A DNA stretch of 64,000 nucleotides from Leminorella richardii (lineage in GTDB: Bacteria; Pseudomonadota; Gammaproteobacteria; Enterobacterales; Enterobacteriaceae), in the NCBI RefSeq assembly GCF_900478135.1, contig NZ_LS483470.1, positions 3,775,001 to 3,839,000 of the forward strand. Direction: 5' to 3'. Below are positions 8,977 through 17,401 of the stretch, in pieces. A program made the position numbers and the translations under genes. Position 1 is the first letter of the stretch. Every line of letters begins with the position of its first letter. The notes beneath the pieces were generated by a model. It saw nothing but the letters and a program-made list of their open reading frames with translations. It was not told the DNA's origin and ran no database searches.

Positions 8977-10788
8977 TCAAAACGTAAAGCAGCTCGCCCC
9001 TTCTTCCGCTCCGGATATCTGTAAACGGAGCGCCGAGAACAGCTCCCTGCCGGTACCAACATGGGAGGCCGTCAGATCGGGCACTGCGGCCTGACGCTGT
9101 TGCAGTTCAGCATCGTCAACCATCAGACGGATACTGCCACTCACGCCGTCAACCTCGATCAGATCGCCATCGCGCACTTTCGCCAACAGGCCACCGACGT
9201 AAGCTTCCGGCGTCACGTGTATCGCCGCGGGCACTTTCCCCGACGCGCCGGACAGCCGACCGTCAGTCACTAGCGCCACGTTGTAGCCGCGATCCATCAG
9301 GACGCCCATTGGCGGCATCAACTTGTGGAGTTCCGGCATTCCCAGTGCCTTCGGCCCTTGGAAGCGCACAACAACAACGCAGTCACGATCGAGTAGACCG
9401 GCACTGAACGCCGCGTCAATATCGTACTGGCTGTCGAACACCACCGCCGGAGCAACGATCTTTTGGCGCTCTTTTGGCACGGCGGAAGTCTTCATCACTG
9501 CGCGCCCCAAATTGCCGGACAGCACCTTAGTGCCGCCGTGCGGGGAGAAAGGCGTATCCATAGAAGCGATAACTTCAGCGTCTAACGACGCCTTCGGCCC
9601 CTCACGGTACACCAGCTTGCCGTCCTCAAGGAAAGGCTCTTGGGTATAGCGGCGAAGGCCAAAGCCCGCCACGGTGTTAACGTCCTCATGCAGCAGGCCG
9701 CCGTCAAGCAGCGTGCGAACCAGTAGAGACACGCCGCCCGCAGCTTGAAAATAGTTAATGTCGTTTGGCCCGTTCGGATAGATGCGGCACAGCAGCGGCA
9801 CCGCGTCAGACAGCTCGGAAAAGTCGTCCCAAGTGATGATAATGCCCGCCGCTTTCGCCATCGCCACCAAGTGCATGGTGTGGTTGGTGGAACCACCGGT
9901 CGCCAGCAGCGCAACAATACCGTTCACGATGACTTTCTCATCCACCAGTCGCCCTGCTGGCAGGTAATTACCTGAACTCTCTGTCATGCGAGTGACCTGC
10001 CGCGCCGCGGCTTCCGTTAGCGCCTCGCGCAGCGGAATATCAGGGTAAACGAAAGATGAGCCCGGAAGATGCATACCCATCACTTCCATTACCATTTGGT
10101 TTGAGTTAGCGGTGCCGTAAAACGTGCAGGTGCCGGCGCCGTGATAAGAGTCGGCTTCGGATTCCAGCAGCGCGTCGCGCCCAACTTTGCCCTCGGCATA
10201 CAGCTGGCGAATGCGCACTTTTTCCTTATTGGAAAGCCCAGTGCGCATCGGCCCCGCGGGCACAAAAACAGCGGGCAGGTGGCCGAAGGCCATCGCAGCA
10301 ATAAACAGCCCAGGAACGATTTTGTCGCAAACGCCGAGAAACAGCGCTCCATCAAACATATTGTGGGACAACCCAACCGCCGCAGACATGGCGATCAGGT
10401 CGCGACTGAGCAACGAAAGCTCCATGCCGTCCTGCCCCTGCGTCACGCCGTCGCACATGGCGGGTACGCCTCCGGCAACCTGGCCGACCGCGCCGACCTG
10501 ATGCAGCGCACGCTTGATGATATCCGGATAGTGTTCATAGGGCTGGTGAGCAGAAAGCATATCGTTGTAAGACGTCACAATGCCGATATTGCTTTTCACC
10601 ATGCTTTTTAAGGATGCTTTATCGTCCGGCGAGCAGGCGGCAAAGCCGTGAGCCAAATTGCCGCACGATAGTTGGGCGCGATGAACCGTCGTTCCTTTCG
10701 CAGCGTCTATTTTAGCCAAGTAGCGCGCCCTGCTCTCTTTCGAACGGGCAATAATTTTTTGCGTTACGCGCTCAACGGTAGGGTTCAT
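8977..10788 (-). CDS. edd: 6-phosphogluconate dehydratase Edd
   Basis: The 603-residue protein belongs to the IlvD/Edd iron-sulfur dehydratase family. It converts 6-phosphogluconate to 2-keto-3-deoxy-6-phosphogluconate, the first dedicated step of the Entner-Doudoroff path. The signature CDGVTQGQDGMELSLLSRD and the later GGSTNHTMH and DGRLSGASGKVP stretches are characteristic, with cysteines for the [4Fe-4S] cluster. Unlike the usual edd-eda operon, no eda follows; the next gene downstream is the convergent zntA. A GntR-type operator lies 157 bp upstream, so gluconate induction is likely. Confidence 0.97.
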   Translation of the reverse strand: MNPTVERVTQKIIARSKESRARYLAKIDAAKGTTVHRAQLSCGNLAHGFAACSPDDKASLKSMVKSNIGIVTSYNDMLSAHQPYEHYPDIIKRALHQVGAVGQVAGGVPAMCDGVTQGQDGMELSLLSRDLIAMSAAVGLSHNMFDGALFLGVCDKIVPGLFIAAMAFGHLPAVFVPAGPMRTGLSNKEKVRIRQLYAEGKVGRDALLESEADSYHGAGTCTFYGTANSNQMVMEVMGMHLPGSSFVYPDIPLREALTEAAARQVTRMTESSGNYLPAGRLVDEKVIVNGIVALLATGGSTNHTMHLVAMAKAAGIIITWDDFSELSDAVPLLCRIYPNGPNDINYFQAAGGVSLLVRTLLDGGLLHEDVNTVAGFGLRRYTQEPFLEDGKLVYREGPKASLDAEVIASMDTPFSPHGGTKVLSGNLGRAVMKTSAVPKERQKIVAPAVVFDSQYDIDAAFSAGLLDRDCVVVVRFQGPKALGMPELHKLMPPMGVLMDRGYNVALVTDGRLSGASGKVPAAIHVTPEAYVGGLLAKVRDGDLIEVDGVSGSIRLMVDDAELQQRQAAVPDLTASHVGTGRELFSALRLQISGAEEGASCFTF

Positions 10789-10944
10789 GTGGTGCTCCGC
10801 CTCTCTATGATGAAGGTTATAGAGTGAGTAAGAAGGTTATAAAACGCTTCCGCGAAAGCCGATTTCCCTTAACCGCCCGGCTCTGTCGCGGACCTGTAAT
10901 AAAAGAGGCCCTAACTGCAGCCATAAAATCACTATATACGCAAA

Positions 10945-10958
10945 TGATACCGGTAACA
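10945..10958. promoter_or_regulatory. GntR-type operator upstream of edd (O1)
   Basis: TGATACCGGTAACA is a near-perfect copy of the GntR consensus TGTTACCGGTAACA and is identical to the operator at 12867-12880 upstream of gntK. It lies in the 480-bp gap between divergent edd and gntR. Apart from this site I see no gene in the gap; the short open frames there are not convincing. Confidence 0.85.
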
Positions 10959-11269
10959 ATAGCTTTTAAAAGAGAGTTTACTCGATTCAGCTACTGGATA
11001 AGTGAAAAACGGTATTCATGACGCTGACAGCAACAGGCCTTTCGTCGTTCATCGTCACGTCGGTCTGAAAAGAGGCACCAAACCAGAAAAATGGAAGGCC
11101 TACTTATTTCATTCAAACGCTGTTCTCTCACTGCGTTTAGCGCCGATTTACCCTATGATGGAAAACAGCCGCACCGAACAATAGCGTCGGCTTTATCAAG
11201 ACAAACATACCCGCACGGGCATTTCTTTGTTAAACTAGCGTTCTCCATGACGCTTCAATTGGTTGAAAA

Positions 11270-12265
11270 ATGAAGAAAAAAAGACCAAGCCTGCAAGACG
11301 TCGCCGATCGCGTCGGCGTAACCAAAATGACAATCAGTCGCTACCTGCGCGATTCATCACAGGTTTCTGCCGCGCTTCGCAACAAAATCGCCGAAGCGCT
11401 TGACGAACTGGGCTACATTCCTAACCGGGCGCCAGAAATCCTCTCAAACGCGACCAGTAAGGCAATAGGCGTTCTGCTTCCTTCATTAACCAACCAGGTT
11501 TTCGCCGAAGTGCTGCGAGGTATCGAAAGCGTAACGGACTCGCACGGCTATCAAACGATGCTGGCTCACTACGGCTATAGCGCAGAGCGCGAAGAGCTGC
11601 GGCTCATGTCGCTACTGTCCTACAATATCGACGGTCTTATTTTGTCTGACCGTACTCACACAGAACGCACGCTGAAGATGATTGAAGTCTCCGGCATTCC
11701 AGTCGTTGAAATCATGGACAGCACCAGCCCCTGTATCGATCTCGCCGTTGGCTTTAACAACCACGACGCGGCGTATCAAATGACCAAAACGATACTGCAA
11801 CATGGTCACTCGCATCCTGTCTATCTCGGCGCTCGGCTCGATGAGCGTACCATTATAAGAATGCAGGGTTATGAGCAAGCCATGCGTGAATTTAATCTGG
11901 AACCCCGCAGCATCTGTACCGATCGTTCATCGTCATACAGCCTTGGGGGAGAGCTTCTTAAAGAAGCAAGACGCCGCTACCCTGACACTGACAGCGTATT
12001 CTGCACCAACGATGATATTGCCGTCGGCGCTGCCTTTGAGTGCCAGCGGCAGGGATTACGTATTCCTCAAGATATCGCCATTGCCGGTTTCCACGGCCAT
12101 GATATCGGGCAGTCTATGGAACCTAAGCTGACCAGCGTCCTGACGCCCCGTGAGCAAATGGGCCAAATCGCCGCTCAGCGGCTGCTGGCTCGGCTCAAGG
12201 GAGAAGAAGTCACGCCCAAGATGCTCGATCTGGGCTTCACGCTTCTACCCGGCGGCAGTATTTAA
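11270..12265 (+). CDS. gntR: LacI-family gluconate repressor GntR
   Basis: The 331-residue protein has the same length as E. coli GntR and starts MKKKRPSLQDVADRVGVTKM, the family helix-turn-helix plus hinge (about residues 1-60, with PNRAPEILSNATSKAIGVLLPS following). The periplasmic-binding-protein-like core binds gluconate or a related ligand. Five matching operators within 2.4 kb (10945, 12853, 12867, 13270, 13330) mark its likely targets: edd, gntK and the downstream sugar-acid operon. Its 3' end overlaps convergent gntK by 4 bp. Confidence 0.96.
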   Translation: MKKKRPSLQDVADRVGVTKMTISRYLRDSSQVSAALRNKIAEALDELGYIPNRAPEILSNATSKAIGVLLPSLTNQVFAEVLRGIESVTDSHGYQTMLAHYGYSAEREELRLMSLLSYNIDGLILSDRTHTERTLKMIEVSGIPVVEIMDSTSPCIDLAVGFNNHDAAYQMTKTILQHGHSHPVYLGARLDERTIIRMQGYEQAMREFNLEPRSICTDRSSSYSLGGELLKEARRRYPDTDSVFCTNDDIAVGAAFECQRQGLRIPQDIAIAGFHGHDIGQSMEPKLTSVLTPREQMGQIAAQRLLARLKGEEVTPKMLDLGFTLLPGGSI

Positions 12266-12801
12266 GCCGCCTGATTCCGGCGAGGCGTTACGCCAGCCTC
12301 GCTTAATGCTGCCATGCCGCGCTCTACAACATCATCAAAGCTGCCGTTAATATCGACGTGTAACACATCTTTCTCGTCTACGCCTGGCTCTTCTAGGGCA
12401 TCAAACTGGCTTTGCAGCAACTCGGTCGGCATGTAGTGCCCTGCTCTCGCCTTCAGGCGAGATAAAATCACGTCAAAATTTCCCTTCATGTACAGGAAAA
12501 TCATCTCTGGGTTTCCCTTACGCAGGCATTCTCTGTACCTGCGCTTTAGGGAAGAACATACGATAAAGCCGACTTCATTCTTATGCCGCAGGCTGTAAGC
12601 CGCATCGTTCAGACGTTCAAGCCAAGGAGCTCGGTCATCATCGTTCAGCGGGTGACCGTCAGCCATCTTTTGAATATTGGCTTTAGGATGTAAATCGTCA
12701 CCGTCAATGAGTTTTGCCCCCAGCCGTCTGGCCAGTTCTGCACCTACGCTGGATTTTCCACAACCGGATACGCCCATAATGACTATGCTTTGTCCCGCCA
12801 T
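12262..12801 (-). CDS. gntK: Gluconokinase GntK (thermoresistant type)
   Basis: The 179-residue kinase phosphorylates D-gluconate to 6-phosphogluconate, the substrate of Edd. It has the P-loop GVSGCGKSS near the N-terminus and the family motifs DGDDLHPKANIQKMADGHPLNDDDRAPWL and the C-terminal FDALEEP. It is divergent from the following operon. Two abutting GntR operators and a CRP site lie 52-103 bp upstream, so it should be induced by gluconate and activated by cAMP-CRP. No gntT/U transporter accompanies it, unlike E. coli gntRKU. Confidence 0.96.
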   Translation of the reverse strand: MAGQSIVIMGVSGCGKSSVGAELARRLGAKLIDGDDLHPKANIQKMADGHPLNDDDRAPWLERLNDAAYSLRHKNEVGFIVCSSLKRRYRECLRKGNPEMIFLYMKGNFDVILSRLKARAGHYMPTELLQSQFDALEEPGVDEKDVLHVDINGSFDDVVERGMAALSEAGVTPRRNQAA

Positions 12802-12852
12802 AAACTGAATCTCAATAAAAAATGAAGGCCTGTAGTATGATTTATGCTAACA

Positions 12853-12880
12853 CGTTACCAGTAACATGATACCGGTAACA
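12853..12880. promoter_or_regulatory. Two abutting GntR-type operators upstream of gntK (O2, O3)
   Basis: CGTTACCAGTAACA (12853-12866) is followed directly by TGATACCGGTAACA (12867-12880). Both fit the GntR dyad and their centres are 14 bp apart. They lie between the gntK start and a CRP site, the position expected for promoter occlusion. Confidence 0.85.
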
Positions 12881-12888
12881 TTTCAATA

Positions 12889-12904
12889 TGTGATACAACT
12901 CACA
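12889..12904. promoter_or_regulatory. CRP site upstream of gntK
   Basis: TGTGATACAACTCACA has both perfect CRP half-sites (TGTGA-N6-TCACA). It sits just upstream of the O2/O3 operators relative to gntK, consistent with class II-like activation of gntK. Confidence 0.75.
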
Positions 12905-13198
12905 AAATAAACCAAAATGGAAATAATATTAAGTATATTCATGTAGTTAATAATAATTAACTTAAGATGGGTTATCTCTAAATAAGAGAACGTAAAAATA
13001 GCGATCGGGTCAAAGCCAATATAGTTACAATTCGATATAGTTGTTTTGTTTATATTTATAGCCGTAGTCTTCGCTGAGAAACAAAGCCGCCCTTTCACAA
13101 TACTTTAAGACCAATAAATATCAAAATAACAAATTGATTTTACTTAAAATAAAATGCAATCCCCGCAAAATATTTCTATTAAATCAGCCTATTTTAGT

Positions 13199-13214
13199 TG
13201 TGATTTTTATCACA
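13199..13214. promoter_or_regulatory. CRP site upstream of the sugar-acid operon
   Basis: TGTGATTTTTATCACA again has two perfect half-sites with 6-bp spacing. It is about 98 bp upstream of the predicted transcription start of the oxidoreductase operon. The AT-rich stretch 12905-13198 between the two CRP sites holds no credible gene. Confidence 0.75.
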
Positions 13215-13268
13215 ATTTCCGAATTAAGTATTTTTCCTGACTGGTTATTTTAAGCGCGCTGTGATTAA

Positions 13269-13298
13269 TTGTTACCGATAACAATCAAACACTATAAA
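13269..13298 (+). promoter_or_regulatory. Promoter of the oxidoreductase operon with overlapping operator O4
   Basis: A candidate -35 TTGTTA (13269-13274) and -10 TATAAA (13293-13298) are 18 bp apart. The GntR-type operator TGTTACCGATAACA (13270-13283) covers the -35 element, so binding should block RNA polymerase. Confidence 0.65.
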
Positions 13299-13329
13299 AC
13301 TCAGAGTTTGATATTTTTTTAACCAACAT

Positions 13330-13343
13330 TGTTACCGGTAACT
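13330..13343. promoter_or_regulatory. GntR-type operator next to the start of the oxidoreductase gene (O5)
   Basis: TGTTACCGGTAACT matches the consensus at 13 of 14 positions. Its centre is exactly 60 bp from that of O4, between the promoter and the ribosome site, a layout suited to cooperative looping or a roadblock. Confidence 0.8.
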
Positions 13344-13355
13344 AAAGGTGATGTT

Positions 13356-14435
13356 ATGACGTTGAAAACAGCGATTATTGGATGTGGAAAAGTCGGTCAC
13401 TTTCACGCAAAAGCCTATGAACAACTAGAAAACTCTACATTTTGTGCCGTCTTTGACAGAGATCTTTCCCGCGCAAAGGACTTCGCCGAGCAGTACGGCG
13501 TAAAGGCATACGACGATATCTCCGAAATGATTAAAAATGAAGGTATTAACGTTGTCAGCGTTTGTACCCCTCACCCGGTACACGCAGAAGTCGCCATTGA
13601 AGCGGCGAACGCGGGATGCCACATTCTGGTAGAAAAACCGCTGGCAAGTAACTTAAAAGACTGCGACGCCATTCTCGGCGCGGCCTCTAAAACCAATGTG
13701 AAAGTCGGCACTGTGTGTCAAAGACGCTTCTATCGCCCCTGCTTAAGAATCAAAAAGGCAATCGACGACGGCAAACTCGGACGCCCCGTTTTAGGCACCG
13801 TCACCATGCTTGGCTGGCGCGATAAGGCTTACTACGACAGCGATCCGTGGCGCGGCACTTGGGACGGTGAAGGCGGCGGCGTTCTGGTCAATCAGGCTCC
13901 ACACCAGCTAGACCTCCTGCTTTGGTACATGGGCGACGTTGAAGAAGTTTACGGCCTTTGGCGCAACCTGAACCACCCCTACATTGAAGTGGAAGACACC
14001 GCTGTCGCCGTCATCAAGTTTAAAAACGGCGGCATTGGTAACATTCTGGTCAGTAACTCACAAAACCCAGCGCTTTACGGAAAAGTTCAGGTTTACGGTG
14101 AAAACGGTGCCTCAGTCGGCGTGCAAACGGACGGCGGAGCCATGTTTATTGCCGGTGTCTCCTCCATTACAGAACCGCCTTATAACGATCAGTGGACCGT
14201 TCAGGGCGAAGAGTCACTGCTCAGTGGCTGGCAGCAGGAAGATCGCGACTTCTTTAACAGTCAAGACTCCATGTACTACTACCACCAGCTGCAAATTAAC
14301 GACTTTTTGACCTCTATTACTGAAAGCCGTCCTTCTCTAATTGACGGTCTGGCAGGAAGAAAAACCGTTGAGCTTATTGAAGCTATTTATCGCAGTACAG
14401 AAAGCGGACTGCCTGTTAAGTTTCCGCTGAAATAA
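13356..14435 (+). CDS. Gfo/Idh/MocA-family NAD(P)-dependent oxidoreductase
   Basis: The 359-residue protein has an N-terminal Rossmann domain with GCGKVG near residue 10, the family EKP motif (ILVEKPLA) near residue 95, and the substrate-domain stretch NQAPHQLDLLLWYMG with the usual catalytic His/Asp. This family oxidises or reduces sugar and inositol hydroxyl groups; the substrate here is unknown. The ATG at 13356 has the ribosome site AAAGGTGA; an upstream in-frame TTG at 13329 lies inside operator O5 and is rejected. It is first in an operon with an isomerase, a carrier and a gluconokinase, which suggests a sugar-acid route feeding gluconate. Confidence 0.88.
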   Translation: MTLKTAIIGCGKVGHFHAKAYEQLENSTFCAVFDRDLSRAKDFAEQYGVKAYDDISEMIKNEGINVVSVCTPHPVHAEVAIEAANAGCHILVEKPLASNLKDCDAILGAASKTNVKVGTVCQRRFYRPCLRIKKAIDDGKLGRPVLGTVTMLGWRDKAYYDSDPWRGTWDGEGGGVLVNQAPHQLDLLLWYMGDVEEVYGLWRNLNHPYIEVEDTAVAVIKFKNGGIGNILVSNSQNPALYGKVQVYGENGASVGVQTDGGAMFIAGVSSITEPPYNDQWTVQGEESLLSGWQQEDRDFFNSQDSMYYYHQLQINDFLTSITESRPSLIDGLAGRKTVELIEAIYRSTESGLPVKFPLK

Positions 14436-14444
14436 GGGGGCGAT

Positions 14445-15323
14445 ATGAAAATCGGTTTTAATCAGGCGACGTCAATGAACTGCTCAACGCTGGAAAAGGA
14501 CGTTCTGCTCTGTGAAGAGAATGGCTTTGATTTCATTGAATTCCGGCTTGATAAGCTCAGAGAATATTTTCAGACGAAAAGCATTGATGATTTAAAAACG
14601 CTTTTAGCCGGAAAGAAAATCAAACCCCATGCGTTAAATGCCCTATATACCTATGACGACATGTTTAAACACGAGAATAGCGAAAAAGACGCTGAGCTCG
14701 TTGAAGAATTTATCTGGGGCTGCCGTATCGCCAAAGAGATTCAGGCGGGATACTTTATTATTGTTCCCCCTTTACAGCGCGATCCCAACGGCGGCCCGTA
14801 TATTGGCAACATTGAAAAAACCCATGAAAACTGCGTCAGGATCTTAAAACGCCTGTCCACTATCGCCAGTGAGTACGACGTCAAGCTCTGCTTTGAACTG
14901 GTTGGGTTTAACAGAAGCTCAGTACGCACTGTTGAGCAGGCCTGGAATATCGTCAACGACGTTAACGAAGACAACATCGGTCTGGTGTTTGATTCTTACA
15001 ACCTGCATCTCTACCGCGGATTAAATAACTTCAGCGCGATTAAACACGTCGACGCCAAGAAAATATTCTGTGCACATATTAATAACGGAGACTTTATTGA
15101 TATCGACAAAGCGTCTCAGGAGAACAGACGATTCTGTGATTCGGGAACCGTCGATCTGGACAATTTTCTTAAAAACCTAAAAGAAACCGGGTATGACGGC
15201 ATGGTGTCAGTAGAAATATTCCGTCCGGAATATTGGCAGCAGACGCCTGAGTGGGTCATATCCAATGCGTACCAAACAACAAGAAAGATAATGGAAGATA
15301 GCGGCGTTTATTCTCAAGAATAA
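14445..15323 (+). CDS. Xylose isomerase-like TIM-barrel sugar isomerase/epimerase
   Basis: The 292-residue protein belongs to the AP_endonuc_2/IolE-like superfamily. The expected divalent-metal ligands are visible as Glu in LCFELVGF, Asp in LVFDSYNLHLY, His in FCAHINNGD and Glu in VSVEIFRPEYW. Members epimerise keto-sugars, isomerise sugars or dehydrate inosose; which reaction occurs here cannot be told. It starts nine bases after the oxidoreductase stop with ribosome site AAGGGGG, so the two are co-translated. Such oxidoreductase/TIM-barrel pairs often act on the same oxidised intermediate. Confidence 0.85.
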   Translation: MKIGFNQATSMNCSTLEKDVLLCEENGFDFIEFRLDKLREYFQTKSIDDLKTLLAGKKIKPHALNALYTYDDMFKHENSEKDAELVEEFIWGCRIAKEIQAGYFIIVPPLQRDPNGGPYIGNIEKTHENCVRILKRLSTIASEYDVKLCFELVGFNRSSVRTVEQAWNIVNDVNEDNIGLVFDSYNLHLYRGLNNFSAIKHVDAKKIFCAHINNGDFIDIDKASQENRRFCDSGTVDLDNFLKNLKETGYDGMVSVEIFRPEYWQQTPEWVISNAYQTTRKIMEDSGVYSQE

Positions 15324-15364
15324 ACAGGGCCTGTCTCGTCTTCGCTCTTTTTAAGGGTAATATT

Positions 15365-16684
15365 ATGAAAGCTACAAGATCTCGTTTTTTTGTCCTCTTT
15401 TTATTATTTGTCGTCACGGCAATCAACTATATGGACCGAGCTAACCTGTCCGTTGCCGGAACAAGTATCCAAGGGGAATTCGACCTCTCGCCAGCAAACC
15501 TGGGTTTGCTCTTTTCAATGTTTACTTGGACTTACGTACTGAGTCAGATCCCTGTTGGCTATATTCTTGACCGCATTGGGGTACGTAAGCTGTACGGCGG
15601 CGCCGTTATCATTTGGAGTATCTTCACCTGCCTGATGGGTCTGGCGTCGCATCACCTCTTTACCACCGCCGCAGCCTCGTTTGCCTTCCTCCTGCTGTGC
15701 CGCGCACTGATCGGTATTGCGGAAGCGCCTTCGTTCCCGGCTAACGCCAAAATTATCTCCACCTGGTTTCCTACTCAGGAACGCGCCAGCGGAACAGCGG
15801 TTTATGCCTGTGCACAGTACATCGGGCTGGCTCTGTTAACACCCGTACTGGCCTTCATAGTTGCTAACTACGGCTGGGAAGTGTCTTTCTACGCTTCCGG
15901 TGGCGTAGGCATTGTCTTCGGTATCTACTGGCTGTTCAAATACCGCGATCCGTTGGAAAGCAAAACCACCAACGCAGCTGAAATTGAACACATTCGCCAA
16001 GGCGGCGGTCTGGGTGAAGCTGGAACAGACAAAAAAGCCGTTAAAGAAAAAGTGGAATGGTCTGACGTTTCTCACGTCCTGAAGCAAAGAAACATTTGGG
16101 GCCTGTTTATCGCTCAGTTTGCCATGAACTCTACTCTTTACTTCTTCCTGACCTGGTTCATCGTTTATCTGGAAAAAGGCCTGAACCTGTCCATCTCCAA
16201 AGCCGGTATCGGCGCAGCCTTCCCCTATATGATGGCTATGCTGGGTCTGCTGTGCAGCGGGTTTGTCAGTGACGCGCTGATGAAAAGAGGAATCTCCCGC
16301 ACCAGAGCCCGCAAGATACCTGCGATCCTGGGTCTGGGTCTGGCCGGTACCATGTGCTTTGTTAACTTCTTTGAAGATAAGCCGGTTATCGCTATCGCTA
16401 TTCTGTCGTTCGCTTTCTTCGCTAACGCCTTCTCTAACATCGGCTGGGTTATTCTCAGCGACATCGTGCCGGCGAAAGTTATTGGCACCATCGGCGGTTT
16501 CTTCAACGTATCGGGCAACCTTGCCGGTATCGCCACGCCGATCATTATGGGGATTATCCTCCAGACAACTAACAGCTTTGCCTACGCGATGTACTACATC
16601 TCGTTTGTCTCCGTGCTGGGCGCCCTGTCTCATATCTTCATCATCAAAAAGCTCGATACGATAAAGCTTCCAAGCATGAACTGA
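15365..16684 (+). CDS. MFS transporter, anion:cation symporter (sugar-acid) type
   Basis: The 439-residue, 12-helix inner-membrane carrier resembles the ACS family of MFS proteins (glucarate GudP, galactonate DgoT, hexuronate ExuT). Helix 1 has the family stretch AINYMDRANLSVA, and SQIPVGYILDRIGVRK in the helix 2-3 loop is typical. It probably imports a sugar acid by proton symport. It lies third in the oxidoreductase operon, with ribosome site AAGGG before 15365. The exact substrate is unknown. Confidence 0.88.
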   Translation: MKATRSRFFVLFLLFVVTAINYMDRANLSVAGTSIQGEFDLSPANLGLLFSMFTWTYVLSQIPVGYILDRIGVRKLYGGAVIIWSIFTCLMGLASHHLFTTAAASFAFLLLCRALIGIAEAPSFPANAKIISTWFPTQERASGTAVYACAQYIGLALLTPVLAFIVANYGWEVSFYASGGVGIVFGIYWLFKYRDPLESKTTNAAEIEHIRQGGGLGEAGTDKKAVKEKVEWSDVSHVLKQRNIWGLFIAQFAMNSTLYFFLTWFIVYLEKGLNLSISKAGIGAAFPYMMAMLGLLCSGFVSDALMKRGISRTRARKIPAILGLGLAGTMCFVNFFEDKPVIAIAILSFAFFANAFSNIGWVILSDIVPAKVIGTIGGFFNVSGNLAGIATPIIMGIILQTTNSFAYAMYYISFVSVLGALSHIFIIKKLDTIKLPSMN

Positions 16685-16743
16685 TTTGTGCCGATAAGCA
16701 TTGATAACAGGGACGTTTTTTTTCAAACACGAGGTTCACTCAC

Positions 16744-16798
16744 CCTCTCTGCCAGCGCAGCATAAGGCTGCGCTGGCAGGCTCACAAACAGAGAGAGG
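16744..16798 (+). repeat. Nested inverted repeat between the MFS gene and the second gluconokinase
   Basis: Perfect 12-bp arms CTGCCAGCGCAG (16749-16760) and CTGCGCTGGCAG (16768-16779) enclose a 7-nt loop. A second pair CCTCTCT (16744-16750) and AGAGAGG (16792-16798) lies outside. No T-run follows, so this is not a standard terminator; it could reduce or stabilise part of the operon mRNA. Confidence 0.7.
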
Positions 16799-16842
16799 AT
16801 GGGCCGAAACGGTAAGCGACTGATTTTGGCACAAGGTAATTT

Positions 16843-17364
16843 ATGAGTAATTTTGTTTATGTACTAATGGGTGTATCGGGTTCTGGAAAGACGACAGTCG
16901 CCAAAGAGCTGTTAAAGCGGCACGATATTTCCTACATTGACGGCGACTATCTCCACCCAAGGTCCAACATCCTCAAGATGTCCAGCGGTGAGCCGTTAAA
17001 CGATGACGACCGAGCACCGTGGCTGAAGTTAATCAACAACGCCGTTTTTGCCATGCAGAAAACGAATCAGGTCTCCGTCATTATCTGTTCGGCGCTGAAA
17101 AAGAAATATCGAGACATCATCAGGGAATCCAACCAAAACCTGAGATTTCTCTTTCTCAACGCGGATTTTGACAGTATCTACAAAAGGCTGGAAAGCCGAG
17201 TCGGGCACTTCCAAAAGCCCCAGATGCTCATATCACAATTCGAAGCGCTGGAAATCCCAGGGGAAGACGAGAAAGACGTTTACTTCATCGATGCCAGTCA
17301 AAACGTTGACGGTATTATTGAGGCTATTACAGACATCGCCCTGAAGCAAAACGCGGATAAATAG
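16843..17364 (+). CDS. Second gluconokinase-family kinase
   Basis: The 173-residue protein is a paralogue of GntK at 12262-12801. It has P-loop GVSGSGKTT, DGDYLHPRSNILKMSSGEPLNDDDRAPWL and FEALEIPGEDE in the same order. It differs from GntK over most of its length and is more Lys- and Asn-rich. As the last gene of the operon it may phosphorylate gluconate or a stereoisomer made by the upstream enzymes, an arrangement like E. coli idnK beside the idonate genes. The substrate is an inference. Confidence 0.9.
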   Translation: MSNFVYVLMGVSGSGKTTVAKELLKRHDISYIDGDYLHPRSNILKMSSGEPLNDDDRAPWLKLINNAVFAMQKTNQVSVIICSALKKKYRDIIRESNQNLRFLFLNADFDSIYKRLESRVGHFQKPQMLISQFEALEIPGEDEKDVYFIDASQNVDGIIEAITDIALKQNADK

Positions 17365-17401
17365 TCCCGCTAAGCGGCAGAACAATTTACCCATACCATC
17401 A

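Noticed and set aside
10824..11273. Short frames between edd and gntR
   Set aside because: No ribosome sites or recognisable products; the interval is a regulatory region with a GntR operator.
12883..13098. Small minus-strand frame in the gntK/oxidoreductase gap
   Set aside because: The region is very AT-rich, the frame lacks a ribosome site, and the interval is occupied by CRP and GntR sites.
15836..16726. Long antisense open frame over the MFS transporter gene
   Set aside because: It is a composition shadow of a clear MFS coding sequence; its protein is a low-complexity His/Gln/Asp-rich string with no family features.
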